From NCBI GenBank assembly GCA_949152475.1, contig OX424559.1, positions 16,151,809 to 16,215,808 on the forward strand: a DNA stretch of 64,000 nucleotides. Direction: 5' to 3'. Each line of letters starts with the position of its first letter. Positions within the stretch are counted from its first letter, which is position 1. This stretch comes from Terebella lapidaria. Its lineage: Eukaryota > Annelida > Polychaeta > Terebellida > Terebellidae. Below the pieces are notes generated by a model. The model had not been told where the DNA came from, ran no database searches, and saw only the letters and a program-made list of their open reading frames with translations. A program made the position numbers and the translations under genes. Of this stretch, positions 23,173-35,235 are shown in pieces.

Positions 23173-23689
23173 TTACAAATCAGCAGTGGTTAAATAATCA
23201 CGGGCAGTCCCCGGTAAATCAAGCGGACATGTCATAATGTACTCGTCTCTAACCAGATGATCATAGTTGTCGGGCTGACTGTGTACAGGAGAAGATGTGT
23301 CGGTGTTTGTGGCACTAGTGATGATAGACATTGGAACTGTTGCATCATGATCGATCAACGCATCGCCACCAGATGGCGCCACGTTAAAGGATGGTGACGC
23401 ACACTTCTCTTGGTTACTTTGCTGACTGTGAACAGACACGGATGTCTCTTTGCAGGAGGCTACAGGGGCGGCTGCAGTAGGACGGGTTGCAGTAGGACCA
23501 AACGATTCAGGGACTGCTGGAAGGCACATTCTCTGTCGCTCACCTTTCGGTTTGAATTTCTGCTTGGTTTTCTTTAATTTCACCAACTGGCTAATGTCTT
23601 GATAAGCCCCACTTTCTCTTATAGCCCCAACTGTAGTGGAACTTTCGACGTGGGCTGGAATTGCGCGTTGTTTCTTCAACTTTGAATAG
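23173..23689 (-). CDS. gene B exon: cytoplasmic tail
   Basis: Acceptor CACATAG before CTATTCA; stop at 23173; 171 residues. It begins YSKLKKQRAIP and shares with gene A the blocks RESGAY, KPKGERQ, LPAVPES, EKCASP, SATNTD and SSPVHSQPDNYDHLVRDEYI. Tyrosine motifs are YQDI near the start, one YDHL and YIMT near the end. It is shorter than gene A's tail, lacks the second YDHL unit and has a different last dozen residues (DYLTTADL end). Phosphotyrosine docking is inferred. Confidence 0.75.
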
Positions 23690-26600
23690 CTATGTGCAAA
23701 CACAAACACGTGTTTATCTCAATTATGCATAATGAATCCCATACACTTAAGCAGAAAATCTCGATAATCACAGCTCGCTATTTTACTTGTCAGTACTCAC
23801 CAAACAGCACACACTGGGATATTCACTAAGAGGAGAATAGCTGCAGCAGCGGCGATAATCAGAAACATATATGTGTACCAAATGTTCTCCGTTCTTGCGA
23901 ATGTCGTTGTCCTGTTTCTCTCTTTAAATATTATATTTGGGGAAAAGAACAAATGTATTCAAAAGATGAAAAAACATATATTTGAAAGACCGATTTTCAA
24001 CAATAAGACAATTAGATCACGATGAATAATCACCTGACACGTCGAATGTCAAGCGGACGGTGTCATCACTGCTGAGTCTGGACCCTTGCTCTGTGGCATG
24101 ACACGTGACATATATGACGTAATTTTGAGTGTCGTCATGGGCGACCAATGACAGCGTCTCATAGTAACTTCCAGACGCTGTGTAGGTCAGATTCATTGCT
24201 TCTGCCCCTGCTGTTGTTACAGTCCAATCATATCTGACTGGGAGACGGTACTTCATCGGTATTGATGTAGTGTGTGCTCCACATGTCAACTTGTAGCTGT
24301 CCGTTATTTCAGAAGGCTTCGAAATGTATATGAAAGGCCTTGTGGGAGTCTCTGTAATATATCATATGGGAATTTGTTCATACGTGTCGTAGTTTTAGAA
24401 CAAAATTATACTGCACACAATCAACGAGTATGTCATGTTTATAGCCATGGAGCGAATATCAAGTATGAAATATTTTGAACAAATAAAGATCGAGTCGGTT
24501 GTCCAATCTCAGGTAAAATCGGTAAATTTCAAAGAACTTCGTGAATTTTGTGTTGCTTACTGTACATATAAATCGTGGCGATGTCTTCGCACGCAGTTCC
24601 ATTTTGGAGGACAAATTCCGCTATGAATGTATTTCCAACATCAGCTTCTGTTTTGAGTGTCCAAGTGAAGCCAAATCCATTTCCTTCCAAAGATACTCCC
24701 GTAACTCGTGAACTACCTGGACCTATCACTCTGGATTGGTGTGGTAAGAAGTTGATAACCCTGTCAGTATCAGCGTAACAATCAATGCTGTCGTAGACAC
24801 TGATGTTCCTAGTTTCCCACCAGAAGATAACATTTTCTCCAAGGGTGGCCCGCATTACCCCGGGACGTCTGACCAACTCGTCTCGACAGGGAGCCATAGC
24901 TAAAGGTATTGTTACAGAAAATATTGTGTGAATTGTGTGTACATGTCGCAGTACACAATTTTGCCGCCAAATTTTCTGCAAAATGGTCAATATTGTAACC
25001 GTTCGGTTTCAAGTAGGCTACTATCAGTTCACAAATTATTTGATAATACAATTACTGACACATTCCCGTCGACACCAGATGGATGGATGCATTATAACAT
25101 GACAGTTCCTGCCGATTGAAGGGTTTGAATAGCCAATGTTTCTGGGCATTGTGGTTGCAGAAAACGTTACATTACTTTTAAACTGAGTCAACGGTATACT
25201 TTCCTTTTGTGTTTCGATGAACTACACACGAAGAGGCACATGTATTTTTCTATGTCAAGTGTGACATCACAGAAATAATTCTGACATAATCAAACCTACG
25301 CACACGACTTGAACAGGGAGCAATTTCAGTTTGAAAAATACACATGTTTGAGAATACACATAACTTTGTCGTACGGTACTTATGAATTCAGCCTAAATCA
25401 GCAAAAGTTACCACGTCGTAATGCTTGTTTCCGGAAGTACAAAATTACGTTATGTGAACGTTATTTTTCAACACAGGTAAAACGATATTTCCGTACGTGC
25501 CCTATGCTGAATGATCTGAAAGAGAGACAGAAAGAAAAAACGGGACGAATATGATAGGCAGTCATGGCAAAGTGGGTAGAAACATTTACCGGTTTCGTAT
25601 GGTGGCTTATTCGCAGAACTTGATATAAAACAAATTTCACATGTCATATATTGGCCACCGTAGTTTAGGGACTATTGCTTTCCTTTAATTGCATGGCGCT
25701 TTGATGTTCAATTTCGGAGATATTTGAGTTCCTTACTTCCTTCTACATGGCTTTCTGCTAAAACTTATGTATAGAAAATAGTTTATGATATAGATCTAAA
25801 GTAAATTGTTATTTTCTATACATGTACCCCTAGTAATAATTAACATATAACTGAATGCTTAACAATTGTTTGGTACTGGCATTTACATGAATATAGCTAC
25901 CTTAGAAAAATTGACTCCGCCTGCTCGTTCACGTTGTTATTATGAACGTTTATTTGATCACATGGCAGAAGTAATTTACTGTTTCTATTCACACGTACCC
26001 ACCGTTATAGTTGATACCCCAGTGATGAATATACTCCCGCACGTGACATTTGTCATTACTGGAACGCGGATGTTGTAATACACCAATTAGACAACACAAC
26101 TCCTCATAAGATTATCATGATATGGGAACATCTTTGTTGTGCCACTTTGTCTTGGCGTTAATGGAAAAAATTATCCCATGTATACAAAGTCCACTCAAAA
26201 CCAAGTCCGTTTCCGAAGAGTCCGTCAAGTTCAAGTTGAACGACATCAAAATATCTCAATATAAGAGGCGCACATTTATATATAGGTTTTAATGCAAACG
26301 GATTGAAGTTTGAACTTCAACGGTAATGGTTCCGGAACCCAATAGTCATTTAAGAGTCATTCAAGGACATGCATTTCAGGCTGTTGGAGCAAATTAAGTC
26401 ATAATTAAAGCAAGTACGGCCTGAAAACGGCATCGACATGATCAGACCATAAAAATGTATGTGGGTGTTGAACCAATGTATATATCACATTCTTGTTCAG
26501 GAGCACGGATGTCCACCTGTGTCACTACCGAGTCTTGATGCCCCACACGGATTCGCCAGACACATTTTTCACGTTATCGCTATGTATGATATATTTTTGT

Positions 26601-29600
26601 GTTTCTTTGTTCATGTGATTGCGATATCCGCAGAAATCGGATCGATATTTCAACGATCTATCGCATATTTTATCAAATCTGGCATATACCAGGAAGTATG
26701 AATCCTTTTTTATTTTGTAAAGTGAAAAGATAGAAGGGTTCGCAATAAAACTTATACACACAAAAAATAACAATTTGGATCATGGTACTATTCATATTTC
26801 ATAGACATCAATTAACAAATGACAGTGTATTTGAGAATGAATGAAATATTTCCAAACAGCAGTGCTTGGTGCTGTATCAAGACGAGACAGTAACTCTTCA
26901 AATCACTTGTTTTTCAAGACTTTGTCAGAAGGATATCAAACTTGACTTTAGTGCCTCTGACGTGTGTGTAATGTGTCAAGAAAAATGTTTCGTAGTGAAA
27001 CAGGTGAACACCCGTGATTAGAAAAATCATCAGACCAGAAATCGACAAATGACGCCAACTGATGAGGGATGGAAAACCACGACTATAGCATATGGATTAC
27101 CATAGCTCAACAGTGGAAATTTGGGTACTTGATAAAGATTCCGCAACTTCAGATGCTGACACGAATGCATATTGCTTGATGCATGTTTAATTTCAACAAT
27201 AAAATACAATATTTCCTGCAGATTAATAAAAAGAAAAAAATGTTAAAATTATTTTTAAGTGGCCGTTTAAAGTCACAAAAAGTATATATAATAAACCATG
27301 CAATACAAGTACAGAAATAAACTCACTGGTATTGGTCAGTCGTATCACGTATGGTTCACTGGGGCCATACACGAGAGAACCATCATTCTCCTGGATAGAA
27401 CACGTGTATTTCGCACCATCGTGTTCCCTTGTGAGGTCATACATTCGCATGTGGTCACCGGATGCGTTGGCAACTCGTTGGTAATCTTTGTACCACATGA
27501 ATTTGAGCGGGAGCTTTTTGTCGTCTGTTCGATCGAGTCCCGGGTGACAGATCAGTGTCACGTCTCTCCCCAAGTTCGGTTGTTGCTCCGCCACTACACG
27601 TGGACTAGGGGGGATATCTGTCAAACATTACTACATCATATGACATTGGTATATGGAGCGTTTTTAGGGTCAATATTCATTGACATGCATTGTAGATTTT
27701 CTTGTTGTGAATGATTGTTTCAACCGCAAAATTCTTTATTCCACATTACTGTTTCTAAACTTTCTGTGTCGAATTTACATATTCTTATTGCATAGTTCTA
27801 ACTTCCACCTCCTTGCTGCTTACTTCCAAGTCCTTACTGGTACTTTCTCAATGCTTAATTCATCATGTCAAATGCTAACACCTTTGTCCATGCAAACTAT
27901 CAAAAAAAATTCGCATATGGCACAATGCATATGGAACTTAGCACATTGCATTTAGAATATAGCATATCGCATGATGAACAAAGCACAACGAATGAAGCAC
28001 TCGGCGGTTAGCGCCGCCTGTCGTCATAATGATACAGTAGTAATTGTTGGGGACAAAATTACTACTGCAACATTATGACGACAGGAGGCGCTGGCCGCGC
28101 GTAGCCACATGATGTATGAGAAACTAAGACCTCCCTTCATTGGACACGTGAATTTTTGGCGCTACCAACAGGTGCCACACTCATGCAGCTAAGCACAGGC
28201 CCCAATGAATTCCCACAATCTTCCCTGTAAATAAAAGAATAGTGAGAGATGATTAGTATGAGCCTATTATCAAGATTTCTATGCTCATTGAAATCAATTT
28301 TCGATGTGACGTCATGAATACTCATTGTAATATAATACACTGTACGTTGTTAATTAGGTGCAGATATTATCATGACATAGGCCTGAAATTAACACACAAA
28401 AATGGTCATAACTTGAGATCGGACAGTGATAATTGAGATGTGAAAAAAATTCTCAGGAAACTGATGGCTATCTCTTTCAAGGCTAAATATGATGATATCT
28501 CCGATCATAATTTCTTCATGCCGTTAATTTAGCACGAGTCCAACTCGTGACAGTATACAGTAGATACACTAGTACTACGCTACGGTAGTTGAATTGGATT
28601 AAACATATATATCTTATTTACCTCTTTGCCACATGAAGAGACAATGTAGCACCAAGGGTGCTGCAGCTTACCGGCAGATCATGAGAATTAAACAAGGTAT
28701 TGATTTTCCCAAATATAAATTGTTACACTGATCTTCAAACCTCAAAACATGTTCGTAAATGTTGCCAAAGACACATTTCATGTATGGAATATAATACGAA
28801 ATCAAGTTACATCTTGAAAGGTTTCTTCCGTTATTGACATAGGCCTATATTCACAGACCGTCAATTTAAAGGCAACAAAACTTATACACATCACAAAGGT
28901 ACATAGGGAGAATCTCATGCATTTTGAGGAAAATTGTCAATAGTCTTTGAGAAAATGGCAGCCAAAGACAAAAATCGTCGTTTCTTTCGACAAAATAAGG
29001 TCGTTTTGACCTTCCAAAGTCATTCAAGGTCAAATTCAAGGTCATCCATCATTCAAACTGCAATATATGATTTCCCATTTGAATGTGCCAATACTTCTAT
29101 CTTGGAAAGTTCTAGGAGTCTTCTCCCACAAAGCTCCCATTATGAAAGATGATTGGGTGAAATTTCCCGAAAAAATTTCCCCAAAAAGTTCCAAAATTTT
29201 TTCAATGGCCAAAAAATAAAATAAAATTTGCTGGAAATGGCTCAGAACGAATAGTGGCTTGATTTGGGACAAAAAAATTTTTTTTCGCCGACACGTCAAA
29301 AAATCAAAATGGCTGCCAGACGCAGACTGGCGATTCAAGGGCATTGAAACTTGCCATTCATGTACATGAGGGAGATGTCTTGAAAATCTCAAACTGATCA
29401 GACAGTTTTCGAATTCAAATTCCAAAATTAGCCACTTTTTCATAAAAAATGGCTGCCAAATCGGCAAAAAGGATTGAATAATAATAATAAAAAAACAGTT
29501 TCAGGGTATTAGCCCAAGGAATGTTTTAGCAAATTTTCTGAAAAATTCATCAAGGCAAAAAATTAGGCCAAGGGCCAAAGATAGGTTACCGGACAATGTT

Positions 29601-32600
29601 TAATATTTTAGGTGTTAGCCAGGTCACTGGTTGAATTCAAGGTCAAGAGAATATTCAGCATATATAACATTAAGCATATATCATGTCCACAGTTGATTGC
29701 TAAGCTGTAAGTTCAATAATCAGAGAGATATTAGCAATTTTATGCTGTAGCCTTGAAAATGAAGGGGCAAAGGTCAAATTCAAGGTCATCAAAATATTCA
29801 GTGTATATCATTTTCTATATCATGTATATCATGTCCACAATTGATTCCCAAGCCATACAGTCAATAGAGGAGCAAGATATGAGCCAGTTTGTCCTTGGAC
29901 CTTGGAAATGAGGTCAGAGGTCAAATTCAAGGTCACGAGAATATTCAGCATATATCATTTCCTATATGTCCACAATTGATTCCTAAGCTGTAAAATCGAT
30001 AATAAGTGAGATATTAGCCATTTTGTCCTGTGACCTTGAAAATGAGGTCAAAGGTCAAATTCAAGGTCATGACAATAATCTGCATATATCATTTCCTATA
30101 TGTTCATAATTGATTGCTAAGCTGTAAAGTCGATAATAAGCGAGATATAAGCCATTTTGTCCTGTGACCTTGAAAATGAGGTCGAAGGTCAAATTCAAGG
30201 TCATCAGAATATTCAGCATATATCATTTCCTATATGTCCACAATTGATTCCTAAGCTGTAGAGTCGATAATAAGCGAGATATAAGCCATTTTGTGCTCTG
30301 ATCTTGAAACTGAGGTCAGAGTTCAAATTCAAGGTCACGAGAATATTCAGCATATATCATTTCCTATAGGTCCACAATTGATTCCTAGTCTCTAATCTCA
30401 ATATCAAGTGAGATATTAGGCCTAATGTGTCCCATTATAAAGCATAGGAGAATTTAACATGGAAAAGTCCCATTTGAGCCGAGTTTGGGCCAAAATGGCC
30501 CACTTCGAGCGATTCAAGCGCAACGAAATTTATAGACATCATAGGAGTACATGTGAGGAGTGTTATTTATCAAAAAGAAAAAAAGTTACTGAACAGATTT
30601 TGAGAAAATGGCCGCCAAAGTCCAAAATCAGGCATTTTTCGTCGAAAACGGCCGCCATTTTGAAAAAAATGCGAAAATCAAAAAACTAAAAAATACCTCC
30701 TTCTTGAATTATTTTTAAGTATTTTTGTGCAAAATTTCAGAAAAATTCGCCTGTAAACAAAAAAGATAAAAATGTGGACGACGACGACGACGGACGACGA
30801 CGGACGACGACGGACGACGGACGCAACGCCATGCCAATAGGTTATCGGACCATAGGTCCGGTAACCTAAAAAAGTTATTTGCCGGATGGACGACGGACGA
30901 ACGTACCAAATTTTTAGGTTAAAGGGCTTTCACCATGTTAAATTTCCTCTCCCGTGTGAGCCCCTTATCCCCAAATTAATCCCCTAAATACACGTCTGCT
31001 CATAAAAAGTGAGTTTAGGGGCTATTTTTAGCTTGTTCAAGCCCCTAAACCCCGGAAGTTTTTCCCTGACGGACGACGGACGAAAAACCACGCCGATAGC
31101 TTATCGGGCCATGGGCCGGTATTAAAGCTAAAAATACAGCACTGGACCAGCGGTCCATCAAAGCAAGGTCTTTCCTTCATCCGGGAGTCTTCAGTTTCTC
31201 ATTCCCAATGTGGCCACTCGACCCGCAGCGCCGTCTGTCGTCATAATAGTGCAGTAGTAATTTTGGCACATGAAATGCTTCATTCGTTGTGCTTTGTTCT
31301 TCGTGCGATGTGCTTTATTCTAAGTGAAATGTGCTAAGTTCGATATGCATTGTGTCAGGTGCGATTTGTTTTTTTAATATTTTGCATGAACAAAGGTGTT
31401 AGAATTTGGCATGATGAATCAAGACTTGAGAAAGTACCAGTGAGAACTTGGAAATAAGCAGTAAGGAGATGGAAATTAGAACTATGCAGTAAGAATATGT
31501 AAATTCGACACAGAAAGTTAAGAAATAGTAATGTGGAATAAAGAATTTTGCGATTGGAATAATCATTCACAACAAGAAAATCTACAATGCATGTCAATGA
31601 ATATTGACCCTAAAAACGCTCCATATTGGTATACGATTGTTGAATTTTAGTTTTTCTTCTCAACATATGTTTTATACGGAGCCGCTGAAAGGACATGGAA
31701 GAAATATTTTGTGAAATTATTGTTATTTCGTTCCCTCGCATTCTGGATCACGTTCTCTCACGATAGCTTTCATTGTGCTGACGCTCGTGACTTCAGAGAA
31801 GGTTTTGCTATAAGACCGCGAGGGAATGTGATCCGCAGGGCGACCCGAGTCGGAATGGTGCGCGATCTGGATTGCGAGGGAACGGAATATGATTGCAAAG
31901 AGCGCAATAAAATTGTAATTGAACGCATTGAGATCGCGAGGGAACGCAATAACAATGGGCCGAAAATATTTCTTCCATGTCCCCTCAGAGGCTCCGTAGT
32001 GTTAAAAACCCTTCTTGCATATGTTTTACATCTTCAGTTTACTCCTAATTAAGTTTCCCATGAATCATATTATTGAATGTGTGATTGTTATTACCAGTAA
32101 CGTTGACATAAACAAATGCCCGTGACGTTGTAGACCCACTCGTATATTCACAGACGTGGTATCCCGTGTCCCTTCCATCTACTGCACGTGTGGTGTATCC
32201 ATATCGTGTTAAACCTGGTCTTTCAAAGTGCATTCTATCGGGAAAATGATCACTTGTGTAAACCTTCATCCTGGAGTTCGAACAATACATGGTGTAAATG
32301 GGTATTCTCCCGGTATTGTCTTCTCCAGTATAGATAAATGTGAGGTTGTACATTTCATGTACACTGGAATCACACTGGTGTGAATTAGGATCGAGTCCAT
32401 ATAATTTCCACACGAGGGTAACAGATCGTCCGAATTTGACGTCCTTGATGTCTTGACCATCTGTTGTTGTAAGGACTGCAAGGTAAGTTACGATGATAAT
32501 ATTTTATGCATTATAAAAGAGAGTATACCTTATATAAGGATACCCAAAAAATAAATGTGCAGTAAAACTGGGCATGGAAGGAATACATACCGACGCTAGC

Positions 32601-32663
32601 CGTAACACCGTGAAACAGTGTCCAACACATGATTATTTCGCAGGCAGGAAAAAACATCGCCAT
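23173..32663 (-). CDS. gene B: four-Ig-domain membrane receptor with tyrosine-motif tail
   Basis: Seven minus-strand exons join in frame: 32591-32663, 32095-32475, 27327-27617, 24561-24899, 24034-24351, 23801-23921 and 23173-23689, 2040 nt in total and about 679 residues. In order they encode a signal peptide (1-24), Ig1 (25-151), Ig2 (152-248), Ig3 (249-361), Ig4 (362-467), a membrane span (about 480-500) and a cytoplasmic tail. All introns between extracellular domains are phase 1, as usual for shuffled Ig exons. The product is predicted to be a type I surface receptor for recognition or adhesion; the ligand is unknown. It is a paralogue of gene A. The first and second introns are long and full of repeats. 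Transcript proof is lacking. Confidence 0.75.
23801..23921 (-). CDS. gene B exon: transmembrane segment
   Basis: 121 nt, acceptor AAAG, donor TTTG|GTGAGT, phase 1 in and phase 2 out. It encodes ENIWYTYMFLIIAAAAAILL followed by LVNIPVCAVC. A single membrane span with the same C-terminal NIPVCAVC as gene A and the same upstream repeat-free splice signals. Confidence 0.75.
24034..24351 (-). CDS. gene B exon: Ig-like domain 4
   Basis: 318 nt (106 codons), phase 1-1, acceptor ATTACAG, donor TCAG|GTGATT. It reads TPTRPFIYISKPSEITDSYK then LTCGAH...RYDWTVTT...YVIYVTCHATEQ. The first Cys (LTC), the Trp (YDW) and the final VTC fit an Ig β-sandwich next to the membrane. Confidence 0.7.
24561..24899 (-). 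CDS. gene B exon: Ig-like domain 3
   Basis: 339 nt (113 codons), phase 1-1, acceptor CCTTTAG, donor TACA|GTAAGC. It reads MAPCRDELVRRPGVMRATLG, ENVIFWWETR and later FGFTWTLKTEADVGNTFIAE. Cysteines occur in APCRD, IDCYAD and TACEDI. It is a divergent Ig-like domain: D.G.Y.C is replaced by ADVGNTFIAEF. A signal-like reading directly upstream exists but the splice site and phase favour an internal exon. Confidence 0.6.
25000..27220. other. gene B intron
   Basis: AT-rich; no exon, RNA gene or recognisable transposon identified. Confidence 0.4.
27327..27617 (-). CDS. gene B exon: Ig-like domain 2
   Basis: 291 nt (97 codons), phase 1-1, acceptor TTGACAG, donor ACCA|GTGAGT. It shows a full Ig domain of about 97 residues: GRDVTLICHPG (first Cys), LKFMWYKDYQRV (Trp), REHDGAKYTCSIQ (D.A.Y.C) and YGPSEPYVIRLTNT (last strand). 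Gene A has only the second half of the equivalent exon. Confidence 0.8.
27645..28000. repeat. inverted repeat, left copy (partner 31264-31640)
   Basis: About 360 bp with 'ggagcgtttttagggtcaat' and 'tgtagattttcttgttgtga' recurs in reverse complement at 31264-31640. Both copies end next to the 'gtcgtcataat...cagtagtaatt' hairpin sequence, so they are two insertions of one element in opposite directions inside gene B's first long intron. Confidence 0.75.
28005..28100. repeat. hairpin at the end of the repeat
   Basis: Arms 'gcgccgcctgtcgtcataat' and 'attatgacgacaggaggcgc' are inverted copies separated by about 50 bp. Half of it also borders the partner repeat at 31225-31263. Confidence 0.75.
29590..30869 (-). 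mobile_element. AGGTTACCGGAC-ended repeat with AGGTCA monomer array
   Basis: Left end AGGTTACCGGACAATG, right end GTCCGGTAACCT. Between 29640 and 30420 are six or seven monomers of about 120 bp, each with AGGTCA half-sites; then an 'aaaatggccgccaaagtccaaaat' block and a GACGACGGAC microsatellite. Non-coding. Exact DR1 motifs lie at 29911-29923 and 30045-30057. Confidence 0.7.
31264..31640. repeat. inverted repeat, right copy
   Basis: Reverse complement of 27645-28000; see that entry. Similarity runs from 'gcttcattcgttgtgctttg' to 'aaaacgctccatattggtat'. Confidence 0.75.
31677..31996. mobile_element. TA-flanked MITE, GCGAGGGAACGC family (copy 1)
   Basis: TIR CGGAGCCGCTGAAAGGACAT... with GGAAGAAATATTTT, inverse at the right end, TA on both sides (31675-31676, 31997-31998). 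The interior carries degenerate units like GCGAGGGAACGCAAT. A second copy is at 42839-43134. Confidence 0.8.
32095..32475 (-). CDS. gene B exon: Ig-like domain 1 (V-like)
   Basis: 381 nt (127 codons), phase 1-1, acceptor CCTTGCAG, donor ACTG|GTAATA. It reads FGRSVTLVWKLYGLD, later VDGRDTGYHVCEYTSG and FVYVNVT. The D.G.Y.C motif (RDTGYHVC) marks strand F. A Cys occurs in SHQCDSS, but no Cys is at the usual strand-B position (VTLVWK), so the canonical disulfide may be replaced. Confidence 0.7.
32591..32663 (-). CDS. gene B exon 1: signal peptide
   Basis: ATG at 32663; 73 nt to a GTCG|GTATGT donor, phase 1. It encodes MAMFFPACEIIMCWTLFHGV followed by TASV. This is a short start with a hydrophobic core and a plausible TA-S cleavage region. 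The G left over joins the TC of the Ig1 exon to make Val. A second in-frame ATG is two codons downstream. Confidence 0.65.
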
Positions 32664-32669
32664 TTTGAT

Positions 32670-35235
32670 CAGGCCCATAAGTGTACTCAGACACCATATC
32701 CAGTCCTCAAAGGAAACGACTATATCTCCTTATCCTTGATAGGTGTTGCATTTAAATGTTCTGAATTTGTTGTTGACACTGAAAACTTGTGCGAACACAG
32801 AATGAGAATCCATTGCTATAATACATGTACTCATAATTTGAGCTTTAATTTCCAAGCACATGCCCACTTAAATTGTTTACAATCCGAAAGCGGGGGTGGG
32901 GGTGAGGGGCTGACGTCATACTTTCATATGGTGCCCAGATATGATAATAAGACATACTAATCTATAATGATGAAATGTTTATCTGGAACGCCAATTACAG
33001 TGTGAGTTAATCAACCATCACTTCACTCGACTAAAAAAGCACTGTCAATCCTAGGCCTAATTCACTTGAGATTTTGGCCCCGGCAGATCTTTTGAACATT
33101 ACCTCGGGTATCTTCGAGATTATCATTATGTTTCTTGGCCCATAAAAAATCGTTGAGACGTAAGTTTATTTGCTCATATGCGATGCTGCATGGTATCATG
33201 TTATAACTTGGCATGCTCCACATGGGAGTCGAACAGCAAATTTCAGGCTTCTATCACAAAAATTGTAAAACACTGGCAATCTACCCCAATGTTAAATTTC
33301 AGCTGAAAATGAGATCTCCAGAATCTGAGCACATCCCCTATTCGGTCGAGTTTACATGCACCAGGAATGGAAATAAAATAGTAGAATATGCTCTGAAATC
33401 CTGTTTTGGGCTGAAAATCAAAGTTGCTTTCCCGCCTTTCCATCAGTTCACAAGACGTAACAGCCACTCCGCTGTTCCTGGAGAATGCACACCCTCCCTC
33501 CCGCATTTCTCCTCTCTTTCTTTCTCTCGCTCTCTCAGGCACATTTGACCGCCTCTAGCCAACACCAGTATAACATCCGACTGTGCAGAACTGTTTGCCA
33601 GCTTGTGGCTGCGCCGTGCAGAAATATTGCTCAGCAATGGCTTCTCAGCAATCGCGTTTGCGTCAACGCTCAATACACAACGGCAAATACACGGACAGCG
33701 GTTAGCACTAGGATAACGTGGAGCGGGTTTGCTGAATGGATACGTGAGTAGAATTTGTGGATAATATGCATGTGTAAATGTGGGCGCTGTTTTTTTTTTC
33801 AAGAAGGAATATGTCATGTTATACGCAATAGGAAGGAATAGATTATACATTTACGTGCAGATGAATGGAACTAGCAACAACGTGAATGCAAAATAGACTG
33901 GATTCTGTTGCAGGAAATATGACAAAAGAGACGTCTGGGTACATAAATTGATGTCATGGTGTGATAAATACTCTATCATGGATAAACAGTTCGATTAACC
34001 CACTATACAGCTTCAATCCTGACCAGACAAGCCGAATTTTATGAACGTGATTGCATTGTTTCAAACCACATATATAATACATGTAGGATCCAGTACAAAT
34101 GCTTTCACAACTTGCAACTGGTGTCTCTCAACCCACTCAGTATTATCCTGGATGTCATTCTTTCACATGTTTATACAGCTGTACTATACATCTGTAATTA
34201 CTGAACAACGTCATTGTTTTTTGCAAAGAAGGTTAAAAGTAAATGCTGCATCATGTCTATGTCGTCTCGTATGTCGAATTTATATCAATGTATATATATC
34301 TTAATCACGTTATGAATTTGAAAACGGGCGTGTTTACCGTACAATGGTCTTGACACAAAACATTGCACTGGGTTCAACCATTGGATCATGCTATAAACCA
34401 CTTCATGAAGCATGTTCCAAATGACAACACTGGGAAGGGCAGGAAAACGCGGGTGTGAGTGACTCAACTATTATAATTGAGAGGGTCGTCAGCTGTGCAG
34501 CGGTTATCTTCTGAACAACGTATCGCGAATGGTTCAATAGATGAGACTGATACACGTATCTCTACCCCCAAGTAATTATAAGGTGTCCCGGGCAAAATAT
34601 ACACAAACCTGATGGAAATCACGACGTATCGCTCATTCAATACACAAACTGACAATATGATAGACGGTCAATTCCAAAGCTATATGCCGCACACAAATAA
34701 CTAGCTATGTATCACAGCATGAAATCGTGTTGATTGGTTTATCGATCTACTAGCTGATCGATATCGATAACAGATCAGTAAGCACGGTGCTAAGGCAGGG
34801 AGTGGCAGGGACATGTGATGACCCCAGACAGTGCTAAGTCAATCTTGTAGCAAAGAGAAGAACCAATCTCGTAACAAATACACAAGCGCTTCTTGAGTAC
34901 AATACTATATTCACATGTGGAAGTATGTGCAATGTTCGGAAATGTGTCAGTGATGTAATGGCTTTGTGGTAAATGAAGTGCAAATGTTTTGCGCAGTATA
35001 ATAAATAAGAGAGGCGTCTCGCTGTAGCCGATACTGTATTTTTTCCCACTATACAGGGTACGGAATCATTTGGCCCTGCCTCGAGATAACTAGCCGCCAT
35101 CTTGTAGCGGGCAATAACAGCAGAGACAGCATTGGAGGGCGATAACGACGAAGTATTGCCCGGCCGAGCAGTATTGATATAGTGTCCGTGGAGGAGTTCA
35201 ATGTGTTGACAAAGTGGCACGAGACGACTGGAACC
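32670..35235. other. intergenic region between gene B and the receptor subunit
   Basis: Divergent promoters must lie here. Part of 33190-33310 ('ctggcaatctaccccaatgtt', 'aaatttcagctgaaa') shares a repeat with 61130-62110. No additional exon is supported. Confidence 0.4.

Noticed and set aside
24900-24990. Signal peptide directly in front of Ig3
   Set aside because: Readable as a leader, but a CCTTTAG acceptor in the right phase and a better signal exon at 32591 favour an internal exon.
33443-33850. Secreted peptide or exon near 33.5 kb
   Set aside because: Overlapping frames on both strands, a CT-rich low-complexity segment, and no domain or splice partners.
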